Source of the DNA: Olsenella_K sp050953285
GTDB taxonomy: Bacteria > Actinomycetota > Coriobacteriia > Coriobacteriales > Atopobiaceae
NCBI GenBank assembly: GCA_050953285.1
Contig: JBMNMK010000002.1
Coordinates: 1,054,001 to 1,118,000, forward strand
DNA: 64,000 nucleotides
Direction of reading: 5' to 3'
Part shown: piece after piece, positions 18,857 to 26,939 of the stretch
How positions within the stretch are numbered: the stretch's first letter is position 1
How the letters are laid out: each line of letters begins with the position of its first letter
Translations under genes and position numbers: made by a program
Notes under the pieces: generated by a model
What the model was told of the DNA's origin: nothing
The model's database searches: none
Seen by the model: the letters and a program-made list of their open reading frames with translations, nothing else

Positions 18857-20004
18857 TGGACGAGAATAGCAAGCGGAGCTTAGAGCTTCATGAGAAACTC
18901 GAGGGCAAAATTGAAGTGGTTTCTCGCGCAGCAATCAACACAAAAGAGGACCTGGCCTTGGTCTATACGCCTGGCGTTGCCGAGCCCTGCCGCCAAATCC
19001 AGGCGGATTACAGCAAGTCGTGGACGCTGACCCGCAGAAATCACCTGGTCGCCGTTATCACCGATGGCACGGCCATCTTGGGCTTGGGTGATATTGGGCC
19101 GGCTGCCGGCATGCCCGTTATGGAGGGAAAATGCGCGCTCTTCAAGGAGTTTGGAGACGTGGATGCATTTCCGCTCTGCGTCGATACCCACGATACCGAC
19201 GAGTTTGTCCGCACCGTTCAGCTCATCTCAAAGAGCTTTGGCGGTATCAACCTGGAAGACATTGCAGCACCGCGCTGCTTTGAGATTGAGCGCCGCCTCC
19301 AGGAGGTGTGCGACATCCCCGTCTTCCATGATGACCAGCACGGCACGGCTATCGTTTTGGCCGCAGCGCTCATCAACGCTATTAAGGTCACCGGCAAGAC
19401 CATGGGCAAGCTCCGCATTGTGATCAACGGCGCTGGTGCTGCAGGCTGCGCCATAGCAAAGCTCTTGGTCCATATGCACTTTGGCAACGTGATCCTCTGC
19501 GATATCAATGGCATCATCTGTGAAGGCGATAAGAACCTGCACATCGGGCAAGAAGAGCTTTCACACGTCACCAACCTCGCCCATGAGAAGGGCACCTTGG
19601 CAGACGCGCTCAAGGGTGCCGATGTCTTTGTGGGCGTATCCCGTGGCAACTTGGTAACCCCTGAGATGGTATCCACCATGAACGACGGCATTGTCTTTCC
19701 CATGGCCAACCCCACACCAGAGATCATGCCGGACAAGGCTCTGGAAGGTGGCGCCAAGGTGGTAGGCACTGGCCGCTCTGACTTCCCCAACCAGATCAAC
19801 AATGTGCTGGTCTTCCCCGGCATCTTTAAGGGTGCCCTCATGGCACATGCACGCAAGATCACCGAGGAAATGGAGATTGCTGCAGCAGAAGCCATTGCTT
19901 CACTTATCCCCGAAGAAGAGCTCTCCCCCACCAACATCATTCCGTCTGCGCTCAACAAGTCCGTGGCGGACGTGGTGGCACGTGCCGTGGCTGATCGTGT
20001 CTAG
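18856..20004 (+). CDS. NAD(P)-dependent malic enzyme, short form
   Basis: 382 residues, the compact bacterial malic enzyme without a phosphotransacetylase tail. YTPGVAEPC, the Lys-containing VMEGKCALFKEFGDVDAFP segment, LEDIAAPRCFEIE (metal ligands) and HDDQHGTAIV are conserved, followed by the Rossmann motif INGAGAAGCAIAK. Oxidatively decarboxylates malate to pyruvate with NAD+ or NADP+. It starts inside the fumC stop (TAATG), giving a fumarate-malate-pyruvate route that yields reducing power, or the reverse. The cofactor preference is not readable. Confidence 0.93.
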   Translation: MDENSKRSLELHEKLEGKIEVVSRAAINTKEDLALVYTPGVAEPCRQIQADYSKSWTLTRRNHLVAVITDGTAILGLGDIGPAAGMPVMEGKCALFKEFGDVDAFPLCVDTHDTDEFVRTVQLISKSFGGINLEDIAAPRCFEIERRLQEVCDIPVFHDDQHGTAIVLAAALINAIKVTGKTMGKLRIVINGAGAAGCAIAKLLVHMHFGNVILCDINGIICEGDKNLHIGQEELSHVTNLAHEKGTLADALKGADVFVGVSRGNLVTPEMVSTMNDGIVFPMANPTPEIMPDKALEGGAKVVGTGRSDFPNQINNVLVFPGIFKGALMAHARKITEEMEIAAAEAIASLIPEEELSPTNIIPSALNKSVADVVARAVADRV

Positions 20005-20041
20005 ATCTTGCGCAAGCCCCGCATAACGGTTGCACTGCACA

Positions 20042-20074
20042 CAAGACCTCAGGTATACGCTGCCTGAGGTCTTG
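20042..20074. terminator. Rho-independent terminator after malic enzyme
   Basis: A perfect 12-bp stem (CAAGACCTCAGG with CCTGAGGTCTTG) and 9-nt loop, followed by TTATTG. It starts 38 bp after the malic enzyme stop. On the other strand it immediately follows the stop of the disrupted YolD-like gene, so it probably serves both directions. Confidence 0.8.
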
Positions 20075-20264
20075 TTATTGAGCAGGTGTTTCATCATCTG
20101 GTGGCGCCGGTGGCATGTCCATGGCGCTTGAGTTCCACATATCCAGCGCATCTTGGCTCTCTACACCCATCCACTCATCAAGCGCTTCTTGTTCTGACAT
20201 GCGCTCTTGTTCTCTCAGCGCTTCATCAAACCCTTTGAGCGGGTTAAAAGGAGTGAAGATTTTT
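20075..20264 (-). pseudogene. YolD-like gene, 3' part (beyond the IS insertion)
   Basis: Minus-strand open frame ending in TAA at 20075-20077, encoding ...FTPFNPLKGFDEALREQE followed by an acidic tail ending PPDDETPAQ. It has no start of its own. Joining it to the fragment at 21831-21903, with the element and one target copy removed, restores an 84-codon frame reading ERAKIFTPFNPLKGFDEAL across the junction. This resembles YolD-like proteins, small partners encoded next to Y-family polymerases. Confidence 0.75.
20257..20264. repeat. Target-site duplication of the IS, left copy
   Basis: AGATTTTT, repeated at 21831-21838 on the other side of the element. Eight bp is the size normally made by ISL3-family transposition. 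Confidence 0.8.
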
Positions 20265-20285
20265 GAGGCTTCGGTAGTTTGTGTG
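20265..20285. repeat. Left terminal inverted repeat of the ISL3 element
   Basis: 21 bp sharing the central CTTCGGT-GTTT-TGTG positions with the right end (reverse complement of 21810-21830). Confidence 0.7.
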
Positions 20286-20298
20286 ACAAGGGGCTAGC

Positions 20299-21672
20299 CT
20301 AGGCAGCAACGCTCTTCGCTCCCTTCACGCCCTTCTTCCTCGCCTTCACCGGGCGACCCGGGAGCTGGGGCTGGCAGTCGCCGCACCTGAGCATGAGCAG
20401 GGCCACGAGGTTGTCGGTGTTGCGGAAGCCGTAGCCCATCCTCACCGTCACCTTGATCTTGTTGTTGATGGCCTCTACGCGCCCGTTGCTGATGCCGAGC
20501 TCGACTGCGGCGATGATGTCGTCGCGCCGGCGGCGCACCTTCTTCTCCACGGCGACGACCTTGGCGATCTTGCAGTAGGCGGCCCTGTGCATCCAGTCGT
20601 CGAGCAGCTCGGCGGCCTCGGAGCCGTCGGCTGCCCGGAAGACGGCCCGCAGGTCCTCCTTGAGCTCCCAGGCCCTGACCAGCCGCGAGCCGGCCCTCTT
20701 CTTGAGCGCCTCGAGCCTCGCCCTCTGGCCGTCGGTGAGGTCCTCGGGGTTCTTCACGAGCGCGTAGCGGCTGCCCTTGATGGAGGCCGCCTCCTCCTCG
20801 AGCGCCCTGACCTCCTCGGGCGGCAGCTCGCCTTTGGCAGGCCTGCCGCGCTTGCCCTCGGGCCTGGGCCTGGCGGCCCTGGCGGCGGCCCTGGCGGCGT
20901 TCCACTCCTCGCAGCGCACGGCGTCGAGCGCGTCGTTCATCCACTGGACCACGTGGAAGGGGTCCATGACCCACCTCGCGTTGGGGCAGCGGCGCTTGAC
21001 CAGCTGCCTTATCCACCTCGCGCCGTCGGCGGTCACCACCTCTATGGCGCGCCTCTGCTCGCGCGTGAGCTCGTCGAGGAACAGGTTGAGCACGTCCTTG
21101 CCGGTGCCCTCGTGCGCCCAGATGAGGCAGCCGCGGTCGTGGTCGACGACCACCGTGACGTACTTGTGGCCCTTCTTGTACGACGTCTCGTCGATGCCGA
21201 TGCGGCGCACGCCGTCGAACCTCGAGGCGCCGCGCGCGGCCTCCAGCTCGGCGTAGACGCGCCTGCACACGCCGCCCACGCTGTGCCACTCGACGCGGGC
21301 GAGCTCGGAGACCGCCGAGGCGGTGCAGCGGACCGCCAGCCACGCCACCCAGTCCTCGAAGTCGCGCGTGAAGCGCGCCCCGTGCCGCGCCCAGGGGACG
21401 GCCTCGGTGCGCACGCCGTGCTCCGGGCAGCGCACCCTGCAGGGCGCGTACTCCAGGTAGCAGGCCGAGCGCGCCAGGTCCATCGCCCTCCACAGCCTGG
21501 GGGCCCCGCGGTTCGCCATGTCGTAGAAGTCGCAGGCCCTGCCGCATACGGGGCAGCGGCGCTGCTCGCGCTTGTAGGGCCGGACGCTCACGACGATGCG
21601 CTCGGCCTCGATGCGCGCGCCCAGGACGACCGTGCGGGCCAGACCGAGGGCGAGAAGTAGTAGACTCTTCAT
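20299..21672 (-). CDS. ISL3-family transposase
   Basis: 457 residues. The N-terminus has paired zinc-binding cysteines (CPVCGRAC and later CRVRCPEHG), then a helix-turn-helix region and a DDE-type catalytic core: Asp in GIDETSYKKGHKY, Asp in VTADGARW, and Glu in NGRVEAINNKIK. MDPFHVVQWMNDALD is also characteristic. All catalytic residues and the full length are present, so it may be active. Long open frames occur in other frames of this gene because of its very high GC content; they are not genes. Confidence 0.92.
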   Translation of the reverse strand: MKSLLLLALGLARTVVLGARIEAERIVVSVRPYKREQRRCPVCGRACDFYDMANRGAPRLWRAMDLARSACYLEYAPCRVRCPEHGVRTEAVPWARHGARFTRDFEDWVAWLAVRCTASAVSELARVEWHSVGGVCRRVYAELEAARGASRFDGVRRIGIDETSYKKGHKYVTVVVDHDRGCLIWAHEGTGKDVLNLFLDELTREQRRAIEVVTADGARWIRQLVKRRCPNARWVMDPFHVVQWMNDALDAVRCEEWNAARAAARAARPRPEGKRGRPAKGELPPEEVRALEEEAASIKGSRYALVKNPEDLTDGQRARLEALKKRAGSRLVRAWELKEDLRAVFRAADGSEAAELLDDWMHRAAYCKIAKVVAVEKKVRRRRDDIIAAVELGISNGRVEAINNKIKVTVRMGYGFRNTDNLVALLMLRCGDCQPQLPGRPVKARKKGVKGAKSVAA

Positions 21673-21809
21673 GCGTCACACCTCTTCGGTTGTCTGAATT
21701 TGGCTTAGCAATCATAGGCGGATGACGCGGAAACGGCCCCTCCCGGGGCCGTTTCAGTTCCAGATCGTTGTTTTCGCCCGCTGAGCTGGGCCTATGCCGG
21801 AATCTCTCC

Positions 21810-21830
21810 CACAGAAACCACCGAAGAGCC
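21810..21830. repeat. Right terminal inverted repeat of the ISL3 element
   Basis: Reads outward on the minus strand as GGCTCTTCGGTGGTTTCTGTG, a sequence of the usual ISL3-family end type. It directly abuts the target copy at 21831. Confidence 0.7.
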
Positions 21831-21838
21831 AGATTTTT
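21831..21838. repeat. Target-site duplication of the IS, right copy
   Basis: AGATTTTT, identical to 20257-20264. Confidence 0.8.
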
Positions 21839-21903
21839 GCCCGTTCATGCAGGGGCATCCGGGGATGGCGTACATAAAAGTCTGAATCGTTATATCTCTC
21901 CAT
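21831..21903 (-). pseudogene. YolD-like gene, 5' part
   Basis: Starts at an ATG (21903) with GGAG 8 nt upstream and encodes MERYNDSDFYVRHPRMPLHERAKI before running into the element. 'HPRMPLHERAKIFTPFxxLxGFDEA' across the rejoined junction parallels YolD-like proteins of Firmicutes and Coriobacteriia ('HPRMSxxDRAAQFxPFAALTGYDDA'). The start is 53 bp after the Y-family polymerase stop, the position expected for the polymerase partner. An upstream in-frame ATG at 22005 overlaps the polymerase and has less support. Confidence 0.75.
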
Positions 21904-21955
21904 CAAGGCCGCTCCAATACGCATATGCAAAAGTTTCAAACTGCACCACAGAGCT

Positions 21956-23287
21956 CTATTGCGGCTCACCTGCCCTATGTCCACCAATCTGTCCATGACG
22001 CTCATGAGCGGTGGCCCCCGGCAAGAGATCTATGCCTTTGAGCAGTGCATTGCTGCCAAATTTGCGCTTGATAGCATTGATGGCCTCCTGACGGGTATGC
22101 TCTCTGTCTTCTAGCTCTTCATTGGTAAAAAGACCCAGCTGAACCCCTGACTCTGTGCGGTCCACAATGTCGGTCAAGCTGACACCAATACGGTGAATGG
22201 GTCGGTTTCTTTCTATTTCTCTCTTCCAGGGCCCTTCAATCTCCTGGCGCAGTATGGAGAGTGACGACGTAGGTACCAAAAGCCGTGCAGACGCAACCGA
22301 GCCAGAGCCACGATAACGAAAAGCCCTGCCGCCGCTGCGGGAGCGCCTCATCTCTTCTCGCTCTTCTTCCGTGAGCGCATATCCCACCCAAATTGAGACG
22401 CCACCTGCGCACACACCCTCATCCACCAGACGAAGCGTCAGATCATCCAGCATTTCTTTTGCGACAACCCACGCTTCATGAAAGTTCTTATCGCACCCAA
22501 AAACTTGAGCTGAGGAATACATTTTTGATTTTGACCGGTATGCCTTGATATCTGCCATGCCCACAGGCTCTTCTCCCCATGCATGATCAATCAAGATCTC
22601 TGCATCTTTACCCAGCTCCTGGTAGAGCGGCTCTGGATTGGCAAGCGCAACTTGACCCATGGTGTCGAGCCCCATCTCATGAAGCCGAGCCGCAATGCCA
22701 GGGCCGACACGCCAAAAATCAGTCAGCGGACGATGGTTCCACAGGGTTTGGCGATAGGTTTCTTCATCCAGCTCACCAAAGAAGTCTGCACGGTGCTTGG
22801 CACTTATGTCCAGAGCAACTTTTGCAAGGTAGAGATTGGTGCCAAGACCACAAGTAGCAGGTATTTTATTGGTGGCCACCACGTCTTCACGTATGCGCTC
22901 CCCCAGCTCACGGGCGCTCATGCCATAAAGACCAAGATATGGCGTCACATCAAAAAATGCTTCATCTATTGAATAGACATGGATATCTTCTTTTCCTATC
23001 CAGCGCAGATAGGTACGGTAAATCTCCGCGCTCTTCTGGATATAGCGCGCCATGCGAGGAGGAGCCATGATGTAGTCAATGCCTTGAGGTATCTCAAATA
23101 CCCTGCAGCGATTACGCACGCCCAACGCTTTCATAGAGGGGCTCACCGCAAGGCAGATGGTCTTATCCGTCCTTGTTCCATCTGCCACCACCAGATTGGT
23201 GGTCATGGGATCAAGTCCACGGTCAGCGCACTCCACACTGGCGTAAAAACTTTTGAGATCTATGCACAGATACTGCCGGTTTGGCAT
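21956..23287 (-). CDS. Y-family DNA polymerase (UmuC/UvrX type)
   Basis: 443 residues; start at the ATG preceded by GGAGG, giving YLCIDLKSFYASVE. This is the first catalytic motif (metal-binding Asp); YSIDEAFFDVTPYL carries the second carboxylate pair. GLGTNLYLAKVALDISAKH, WRVGPGIAARLHEMGLDTMGQVA (helix-hairpin-helix thumb) and a C-terminal little-finger domain follow. A lesion-bypass polymerase; the UvrX-like form is normally encoded with a YolD-like protein, which here is interrupted directly downstream. Confidence 0.9.
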   Translation of the reverse strand: MPNRQYLCIDLKSFYASVECADRGLDPMTTNLVVADGTRTDKTICLAVSPSMKALGVRNRCRVFEIPQGIDYIMAPPRMARYIQKSAEIYRTYLRWIGKEDIHVYSIDEAFFDVTPYLGLYGMSARELGERIREDVVATNKIPATCGLGTNLYLAKVALDISAKHRADFFGELDEETYRQTLWNHRPLTDFWRVGPGIAARLHEMGLDTMGQVALANPEPLYQELGKDAEILIDHAWGEEPVGMADIKAYRSKSKMYSSAQVFGCDKNFHEAWVVAKEMLDDLTLRLVDEGVCAGGVSIWVGYALTEEEREEMRRSRSGGRAFRYRGSGSVASARLLVPTSSLSILRQEIEGPWKREIERNRPIHRIGVSLTDIVDRTESGVQLGLFTNEELEDREHTRQEAINAIKRKFGSNALLKGIDLLPGATAHERHGQIGGHRAGEPQ

Positions 23288-23348
23288 TGCCCCTCCTCTC
23301 ATACGAACAATTGTACGCTATCTCAAGGAGCAATGCCAGTATCAATTC

Positions 23349-26300
23349 CTATTCGCTTCTGAGCGCCTCAACGGGGTCACGACGTGCAGCTATGCTGGAC
23401 GGAATCAGTCCTGCCAGCAGGGTGAGCACAACCGAAATCACAATGAGGATGAGGGCGTTGGCCGGAGAGAGCGCCATGATGTTGGCGACGTGGCGCCATG
23501 AATACACAAAGTTGTTGATGGGCACCGATGCTATCAGCACAACCACAATGGCAAATACGCCAGAAACCAGGCCCTCAATGATCGTCTCAGCGTTGAAGAT
23601 GTTGGCAATATTGAGCTTTGAGGCACCCATAGCGCGCAAGATGCCAATCTCTTTTTTGCGCTCGATGACCGAGATGTAGGTGATGATGGCAATCATGATG
23701 GAGCTCACCACCAGCGAGATGGATACAAAGGCAATCAGCACTAGAGACACCGTGTTCACGATATCGGTCACGCTGGAGAGCAGCGTTCCCATGAGGTCGG
23801 TATATGAGATGACCTTATCGTCTGCTCCCTGCGCTTTTTGCTCGTCGTTATACGTGTCAATGATCTGCAAGATCTCATCTTTATCCTCAAAGCTGCGGGG
23901 ATAAATGTCTATCTCATGCGGATTGGCCTCATCCGCATAGCCGAGCGTCGCTAGATTATTCTCGTAGGTGAGCTGTGAGGCGTTGGCGTAGTTGGTCAAA
24001 AGGGATGTCAGGTCATCCTGCGTCAGGTTGAAGTGGATGGCATCTCTAAAGGCGTCGGCATTTACGGAAAATGCATCTTGGAGTGCCGAGGTCAGATTTG
24101 ACATCTGGCTTGAGATGCCATCAGAAAGAGCAGTGGAAAGATTGCTCCCCAAAGCCCCCGCCGCGCTTGATATCTGCGTATTGAGTGCCTGCGTTAGCTG
24201 TGTTGTCATGACTTCTGCTGCCTGCTGCATCAAGACCGACATCCTCTGGGACAGATAGGGCGCCAGCTCATCGGTAGCATACTTTTCTAGCGCCGACCTC
24301 ACTGCGGGCTCAATATTTTCTGCATCAGAGGAAGCGGCAGCCACCAACGTGTTATAGAGCGCCACACCCTCCTCGTCCTGTGTCGTGAAATCTCTCAGAG
24401 CGGCGGCCATATCAAAACTCACGGCACCGGTATCATCTACCGTCTGATACGTATCCAAATTCCTCACAACAAAGCCCACAAAACCAGACGAGAAACGAGA
24501 CGCGGCATCTGTGGTTGCATCCAACTGCGCAGGGTCAATGCTTTGAGCCAGCTCTCTCAAGTCAGGAAGCGGCGCGTCCTGCATGAGTGCCATGACCGCA
24601 TCAGGCGTAAAAATCGAACTCAAAGCAGACGTGTCCAGTCCGCTCAAATCAATATTTGAAAGATCAGCGCCACCCAGATCGGCATTTTCAAGAGAAGAGA
24701 GATCAAAAGACTCTCCAGAAAACGCGTCTGCTATGGCATCTTGATTGAAGGAAAACGCCTGCTGAAGTGCATTTTCATCGACCGAGAAGATCTGCGACAT
24801 ATCAAACGCTGTGCCACCTTCACTTCTCAGCTCGTCGAAGCTCTTGCCGGTAAACACGTCCACACCGGGGTTTTCCAGCTGCTCTTTCACGATCTCGCTC
24901 TCGCTGGCCTGTGCCATCAGGCGCTGCGTCAACTCGTGTGTATAGGCAACACCTTCTTGCAGCGAGGCGGCCTGCGTCGTCTCATTTGGCTTCACAACAC
25001 CGACGACCTTGAGCGTCGTGGCATCTTGGAGCATGTTTTTCATGAAGTTGTCGTCTTGCGCCATATCTGTCCAGATGCCCGTATCTTGGTTGTACTGATA
25101 GGTCGCTGCAGGATTGACCACCTTAAAGGTCAGATTCAGCGCATCTTGATAGCTGAGATTGGCCGATTCTTGTATCTCAGTCTTTTCAGAGCTGGAAAGT
25201 GAGTCAACGTAGTCTTTGAGCTCTTTGGGGTCATTGACTCCCAAACAGTAGAGTGTGTAATCAGAAATCCCACCGTCTGAATCCAGCACCAGCACCGCCT
25301 CATCGTACGATTCCGGCCAATGCCCTGCCATCACATCGTACTGAGAATTCAGCAGATCCTGATCATCCAACAGCTCTTCAAATCCCGTATTGGCGTTGGA
25401 ATAAGACAGCCCCAGCGACTGCGAAGCCTGCATAAAATCATTGGAGCCAGAACTCAAAGGAGATCCCAGCCTCACGACTCCGTCTTCCGTATTTGATGCA
25501 TAAATGTGAGGCACAATGCCGTATTTATACGCAATCGTGCTGCTGTGATCCTCAATGCCGCTCACGCCGCTATCCAAATACGTCTTAAACGAGGCTAGAT
25601 CGTTTTTCCTTACCTCAGAAAACATGTCAGATACCACGGCGCGCGTTTTGATATCAGACCCGGAATCCTCTTCGTCCGTGTCCCCATTGTCCCCAGCATT
25701 GGACATGCCCATCAGCGAGGCAATATCTGCCGATCCTTGCGTTATGGTCAAAGGGTAGCCAGATAGTGCATCTTGCTCAGTCTTTGCAATGTAGTTATTC
25801 ACGCCATTGGATAAGGCGAGAATAGCTGCGATGCCGATAATGCCTATTGAGCCCGCAAATGCCGTCAGTATGGTCCGCCCCTTCTTGGACCACAGGTTGT
25901 TGCCAGAGAGACCAAGCGCGGTCAGAAAGCTCATGGAGGCGTGCTTCCCTTTTGCCTTTTCATGGGCATCATCCAGGGGTTTCTCGGCTAATTCAGCGGC
26001 GGGATCATACGGCTGAGAATCACCTTCTATGTGGCCGTCTCTCACGCGAACAATGCGCGTGACATAGCGCTCCGCCAGCTCAGGGTTGTGGGTCACCATA
26101 ACAACGAGGCGGTCTTGAGCCACTTTTTTGAGAATATCCATCACTTGTACGCTTGTTTGTGTATCAAGTGCGCCGGTTGGCTCGTCTGCCAGGACAATAT
26201 CGGGGTCGTTGACCAGCGCGCGGGCAATGGCCACACGCTGCATCTGGCCGCCGGAAAGCTGGGACGGCTTCTTGTTGATGTGCTGGGAAAGCCCGACTTC

Positions 26301-26681
26301 CGCAAGGGCCCTCTTTGCGCGCTCGCGGCGCTCCTTTTGCCCAATTCCTGACAGCGTGAGCGCCAGCTCCACATTGGAGAGCACCGATTGGTGTGGAATG
26401 AGGTTATAGCTTTGGAAGATAAAGCCTATTCGGTGGTTGCGGTAGGTATCCCAATCTTTGGAATTGAAATTCTTGGTCGAGACACCGTTGACTATGATTT
26501 CACCTGAATCCGAGCGGTCGAGCCCGCCCAGGATGTTGAGCATCGTGGTCTTGCCAGAGCCCGATGGACCCAGGACAGCCACAAACTCATTGTCCCTGAA
26601 GCAGACAGACACGTGGTCGAGCGCCACCTGGGTAAACTCTGCCGTCTTGTACGTCTTTGTGATATTGCGCAGCTCAAGCAT
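23349..26681 (-). CDS. ABC transporter fusion: ATPase plus FtsX-like permease
   Basis: 1,110 residues from the ATG preceded by AAGGA. Residues 1-225 are a MacB/LolD-type ATPase (GPSGSGKTT, LSGGQMQRVAIARAL, VLADEPTGALD). After a linker, one membrane helix (near 275) leads to a large extracytoplasmic domain of about 600 residues. That domain includes a short run of pentapeptide-like D-L-S repeats (about 680-720) and Ser/Ala-rich helical stretches. Three membrane helices form the C-terminal FtsX block ending RRDPVEALRSE. A MacB-type export or envelope-remodelling machine in one polypeptide. Its substrate is unknown. Confidence 0.9.
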   Translation of the reverse strand: MLELRNITKTYKTAEFTQVALDHVSVCFRDNEFVAVLGPSGSGKTTMLNILGGLDRSDSGEIIVNGVSTKNFNSKDWDTYRNHRIGFIFQSYNLIPHQSVLSNVELALTLSGIGQKERRERAKRALAEVGLSQHINKKPSQLSGGQMQRVAIARALVNDPDIVLADEPTGALDTQTSVQVMDILKKVAQDRLVVMVTHNPELAERYVTRIVRVRDGHIEGDSQPYDPAAELAEKPLDDAHEKAKGKHASMSFLTALGLSGNNLWSKKGRTILTAFAGSIGIIGIAAILALSNGVNNYIAKTEQDALSGYPLTITQGSADIASLMGMSNAGDNGDTDEEDSGSDIKTRAVVSDMFSEVRKNDLASFKTYLDSGVSGIEDHSSTIAYKYGIVPHIYASNTEDGVVRLGSPLSSGSNDFMQASQSLGLSYSNANTGFEELLDDQDLLNSQYDVMAGHWPESYDEAVLVLDSDGGISDYTLYCLGVNDPKELKDYVDSLSSSEKTEIQESANLSYQDALNLTFKVVNPAATYQYNQDTGIWTDMAQDDNFMKNMLQDATTLKVVGVVKPNETTQAASLQEGVAYTHELTQRLMAQASESEIVKEQLENPGVDVFTGKSFDELRSEGGTAFDMSQIFSVDENALQQAFSFNQDAIADAFSGESFDLSSLENADLGGADLSNIDLSGLDTSALSSIFTPDAVMALMQDAPLPDLRELAQSIDPAQLDATTDAASRFSSGFVGFVVRNLDTYQTVDDTGAVSFDMAAALRDFTTQDEEGVALYNTLVAAASSDAENIEPAVRSALEKYATDELAPYLSQRMSVLMQQAAEVMTTQLTQALNTQISSAAGALGSNLSTALSDGISSQMSNLTSALQDAFSVNADAFRDAIHFNLTQDDLTSLLTNYANASQLTYENNLATLGYADEANPHEIDIYPRSFEDKDEILQIIDTYNDEQKAQGADDKVISYTDLMGTLLSSVTDIVNTVSLVLIAFVSISLVVSSIMIAIITYISVIERKKEIGILRAMGASKLNIANIFNAETIIEGLVSGVFAIVVVLIASVPINNFVYSWRHVANIMALSPANALILIVISVVLTLLAGLIPSSIAARRDPVEALRSE

Positions 26682-26939
26682 AAAGATCCTTACATAGCCG
26701 GCCATGCCAGCTTAAACCCCGACATCTGTTCAAAACATGGAAAGAAATATACCCAACTGCGCGTGGACGACGAAAACCAGAGTAACTTTTCTCGTAGAGC
26801 ACATAATGTTGAGAAATCCTCAGTCGCGCTGCGATGAGCGGGTGCTAAAGATTCCCAATCTCTGCTCTTTATCCCAGCTCTGGCGCTATCATTAATGCCT
26901 GTCAGAGCCACAGCAGCCGCAGCTAATCTAGAGGTTTTC

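Larger units (their letters stand above)
20265..21830 (-). mobile_element. ISL3-family insertion sequence, 1,566 bp, apparently complete
   Basis: Bounded by an 8-bp direct repeat and by imperfect inverted repeats of 21 bp. The outward ends read GAGGCTTCGGTAGTTTGTGTG and, on the other strand, GGCTCTTCGGTGGTTTCTGTG, with 15 of 21 positions matching. One transposase gene fills it. The interior is markedly richer in G+C than the flanking genes, which points to arrival from a higher-GC organism. It lies inside the YolD-like gene, and the exact reconstruction of that gene implies a simple, recent insertion. Confidence 0.88.

Noticed and set aside
20587..21660. A 357-codon open frame opposite the transposase gene, and a 473-codon frame overlapping it on the same strand
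   Set aside because: Both are shadows produced by the very high GC content of the IS (long stop-free frames); their residues are repetitive Arg/Gly/Pro/Ala with no domain.
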